From Deltaproteobacteria bacterium (lineage in GTDB: Bacteria > Desulfobacterota > DSM-4660 > Desulfatiglandales > Desulfatiglandaceae): DNA of 15,438 nt. A program made the position numbers and the translations under genes. Where the stretch lies: assembly GCA_013349725.1 (NCBI GenBank), contig DUZB01000049.1, positions 1 through 15,438 of the forward strand. The letters are read 5' to 3'. Positions 13,918 through 15,438 of this stretch are shown here, in pieces. Within the stretch, counting starts at the first letter, position 1; the number at the start of each line of letters is the position of its first letter. The notes under the pieces were generated by a model, which did no database searches, was not told where the DNA came from, and saw only the letters and a program-made list of their open reading frames with translations.

Positions 13918-15438
13918 CTAAGTAATATAGGGGTCACGCAGTCCTTTCTTGTAAATTTTTCCAGAGCCGGTCTTTGGAAGAGATTCCAGGAAGTCCACGC
14001 TCTTGGGCGCCTTGTAACGGGCCAGTTCTTTTTTGCAGAAAGCGATGATTTCCTGTTCCGTCACTTCTCGACCTTCTTTCAAAACCACGAACGCCTTTAC
14101 AATCTCCCCCCAGTGGCTGTCCGGTACTCCGATTACTGCGGCTTCCAGCACATCCGGGTGCATGTAAAGGGCGTTTTCCACTTCGGTGGAATAGACATTC
14201 TCACCACCCGTTAATATCATGTCTTTTTTCCGGTCTACAATGGTTACATAACGCTCATTGTCCATCACAGCCAGATCCCCGGTGTAAAGCCATCCATCCT
14301 TCATGGCCTTTTCGGTTTCTTCCGGCAGGTTCCAGTATCCGGGGGTTACACTATCCCCTTTTACGATGATCTCGCCAACCTGCCGGTTGTCCGCAGCCAC
14401 GTCGTTGTTGTTTTCGTCTACCACTCGCAGGTTCACATTAATGAACTCCCTGCCGGTCTTTGCCTTGAACTTGAGTTGTTCTTCCGGGGGCAGTTCTTTC
14501 AGATGCTCTTTGAGAATGGACATGGTCAGGTAGGGGCTGGTTTCAGTCATCCCATAGGTCTGAATATAGTCGCATTTGAATGCTTCAACAATTTTCCGGA
14601 CCGTCTCCGAGGCAATGGGGGCGCCTCCGCTCAGGATTACCCTGAGGGAGGAATAATCAAACCGCTGCAGATCCGGATGGTTGACCATCATGTTGAGCAT
14701 CGTGGGGATCAGGTTTGAAAGGGTGATTTTCTCCTTCTCAATGAGTCTCAGTACACTCAAAGACTCAAAAGTGGGTTGAATAACGTGTTTACCCCCCACC
14801 CAGGTTATGGCAAAAGTGGCCCAAGCATCGGCCAGGTGAAAGAGGGGCGCCACATGAAACCAGTTGTCTCTGTCGGTGAGATGCAGCTCTGCAATGGTAC
14901 CTAATGCATGGCTTCCCACATTCTTATGGGTCAGGATAACCCCTTTGGGGCGGCCCGTGGTTCCACTGGTGTAATACAGATGGGCAATGTCGTTGTCTTC
15001 GATGGCTAATTCCGGAGGCGGGTTGGGAGAGGCGTCGGCGAGCAGGGTTTCATAGCTCATTTGGGCAGGAGATGCAGCAACCCCTGTGGCTTGGGTAATG
15101 ATGATCTTTTCCACGCAGGGAGCCCGCTCGGGGATCTCTTTGATTATATTTTCAAAGACTCCCTGGGAGATCAGAATTCTTGATTGACTATCCTGAAGGA
15201 TTATGGCAATTTCTCTTGGAGAGAGTCTGAAATTAAGGGGCACCAGAATGGCCCCGATATGTGCAGCTGCAAAGTAGGTTTCCAGGAATTCGTTGGAATT
15301 CTCATGGATGATCCCCATCCTGTCCTGTTTTTTGATGCCCACATCCATGAGTGCCCGGGACAGCCTCCAGACCCTTTCGGCAAATTCGGAATAGTTCATC
15401 CTGGTATCCCGGCACACGACCGCCTCTTTATGGGGGTA
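13918..15438 (-). CDS. AMP-forming acyl-CoA synthetase (fatty-acid-CoA ligase type), N-terminus outside window
   Basis: 506 residues are visible. The frame is open to the right edge, reading YPHKEAVVCRDTRMNYSEFA, the usual N-terminal region of these ligases, so the internal GTG at 15417 is not the real start. Adenylate-forming signatures (numbered from the edge) are YTSGTTGRPKGVILTHKN (156-173, the ATP loop), YGMTE (295-299), GWLYTGDLAVMD (382-393), DRKKDMILTGGENVYSTEVE (402-421, hinge) and PKTGSGKIYKK (488-498, with catalytic Lys494). The enzyme would activate a carboxylic acid as an acyl-adenylate and transfer it to CoA in the cytosol. The overall pattern is that of medium- or long-chain fatty acyl-CoA synthetases, but the substrate cannot be assigned. 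It converges with the small lipoprotein gene, 49 bp apart. Confidence 0.92.
   Translation of the reverse strand, partial: YPHKEAVVCRDTRMNYSEFAERVWRLSRALMDVGIKKQDRMGIIHENSNEFLETYFAAAHIGAILVPLNFRLSPREIAIILQDSQSRILISQGVFENIIKEIPERAPCVEKIIITQATGVAASPAQMSYETLLADASPNPPPELAIEDNDIAHLYYTSGTTGRPKGVILTHKNVGSHALGTIAELHLTDRDNWFHVAPLFHLADAWATFAITWVGGKHVIQPTFESLSVLRLIEKEKITLSNLIPTMLNMMVNHPDLQRFDYSSLRVILSGGAPIASETVRKIVEAFKCDYIQTYGMTETSPYLTMSILKEHLKELPPEEQLKFKAKTGREFINVNLRVVDENNNDVAADNRQVGEIIVKGDSVTPGYWNLPEETEKAMKDGWLYTGDLAVMDNERYVTIVDRKKDMILTGGENVYSTEVENALYMHPDVLEAAVIGVPDSHWGEIVKAFVVLKEGREVTEQEIIAFCKKELARYKAPKSVDFLESLPKTGSGKIYKKGLRDPYIT

Overview
The window looks like chromosomal DNA of a moderate-GC anaerobic deltaproteobacterium (Desulfobacterota, perhaps Syntrophales-like). 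That is an inference from the gene families and from the style of the intergenic repeats; there is no rRNA or marker gene here to prove it. No tRNA, rRNA, transposase gene or CRISPR array was recognised. All assignments are by reading motifs, not by database search.

Left block, 1-2737, all on the minus strand. The left edge cuts a RAMP-superfamily (Cas7-like) gene, which is the first sign of a type III CRISPR-type effector locus lying mostly outside the window. Upstream of it are a DnaQ/RNase H-like exonuclease gene and an M29-family metallo-aminopeptidase gene. The leader of the RAMP gene holds a 14-bp perfect palindrome beside a possible promoter. The exonuclease/aminopeptidase junction is built of heptanucleotide tandem repeats.

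Middle block, 3089-6598. A PadR-type regulator and a molybdopterin-binding MoeA/MogA-like protein with a C-terminal four-cysteine tail run on the plus strand. They converge on xdhC and yqeB, which run on the minus strand. Together they form an accessory set of the selenium-dependent molybdenum hydroxylase type, for cofactor insertion and sulfuration, but no hydroxylase structural gene is present. A hairpin lies in the yqeB leader.

Right block, 6876-13868, plus strand, appears to be a cell-envelope operon. It holds a non-hydrolysing UDP-GlcNAc 2-epimerase, a RimK-like ATP-grasp ligase, a very long class A penicillin-binding protein and a TPR-like lipoprotein. The last three overlap by 16 bp and 4 bp. 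The tight coupling of a bifunctional PBP with a repeat-rich lipoprotein recalls the PBP-activating Lpo lipoproteins. A second, tiny lipoprotein gene follows, separated by a striking 184-bp nested inverted-repeat element (13450-13633) flanked by GATTTT direct repeats.

Right edge, 13918-15438, minus strand: a fatty-acid-CoA-ligase-type AMP-forming enzyme whose N-terminus runs past the window.

The most promising leads are the RAMP gene and its controlled leader, the coupled ATP-grasp/PBP/lipoprotein module with its enlarged PBP, and the nested palindromic element.
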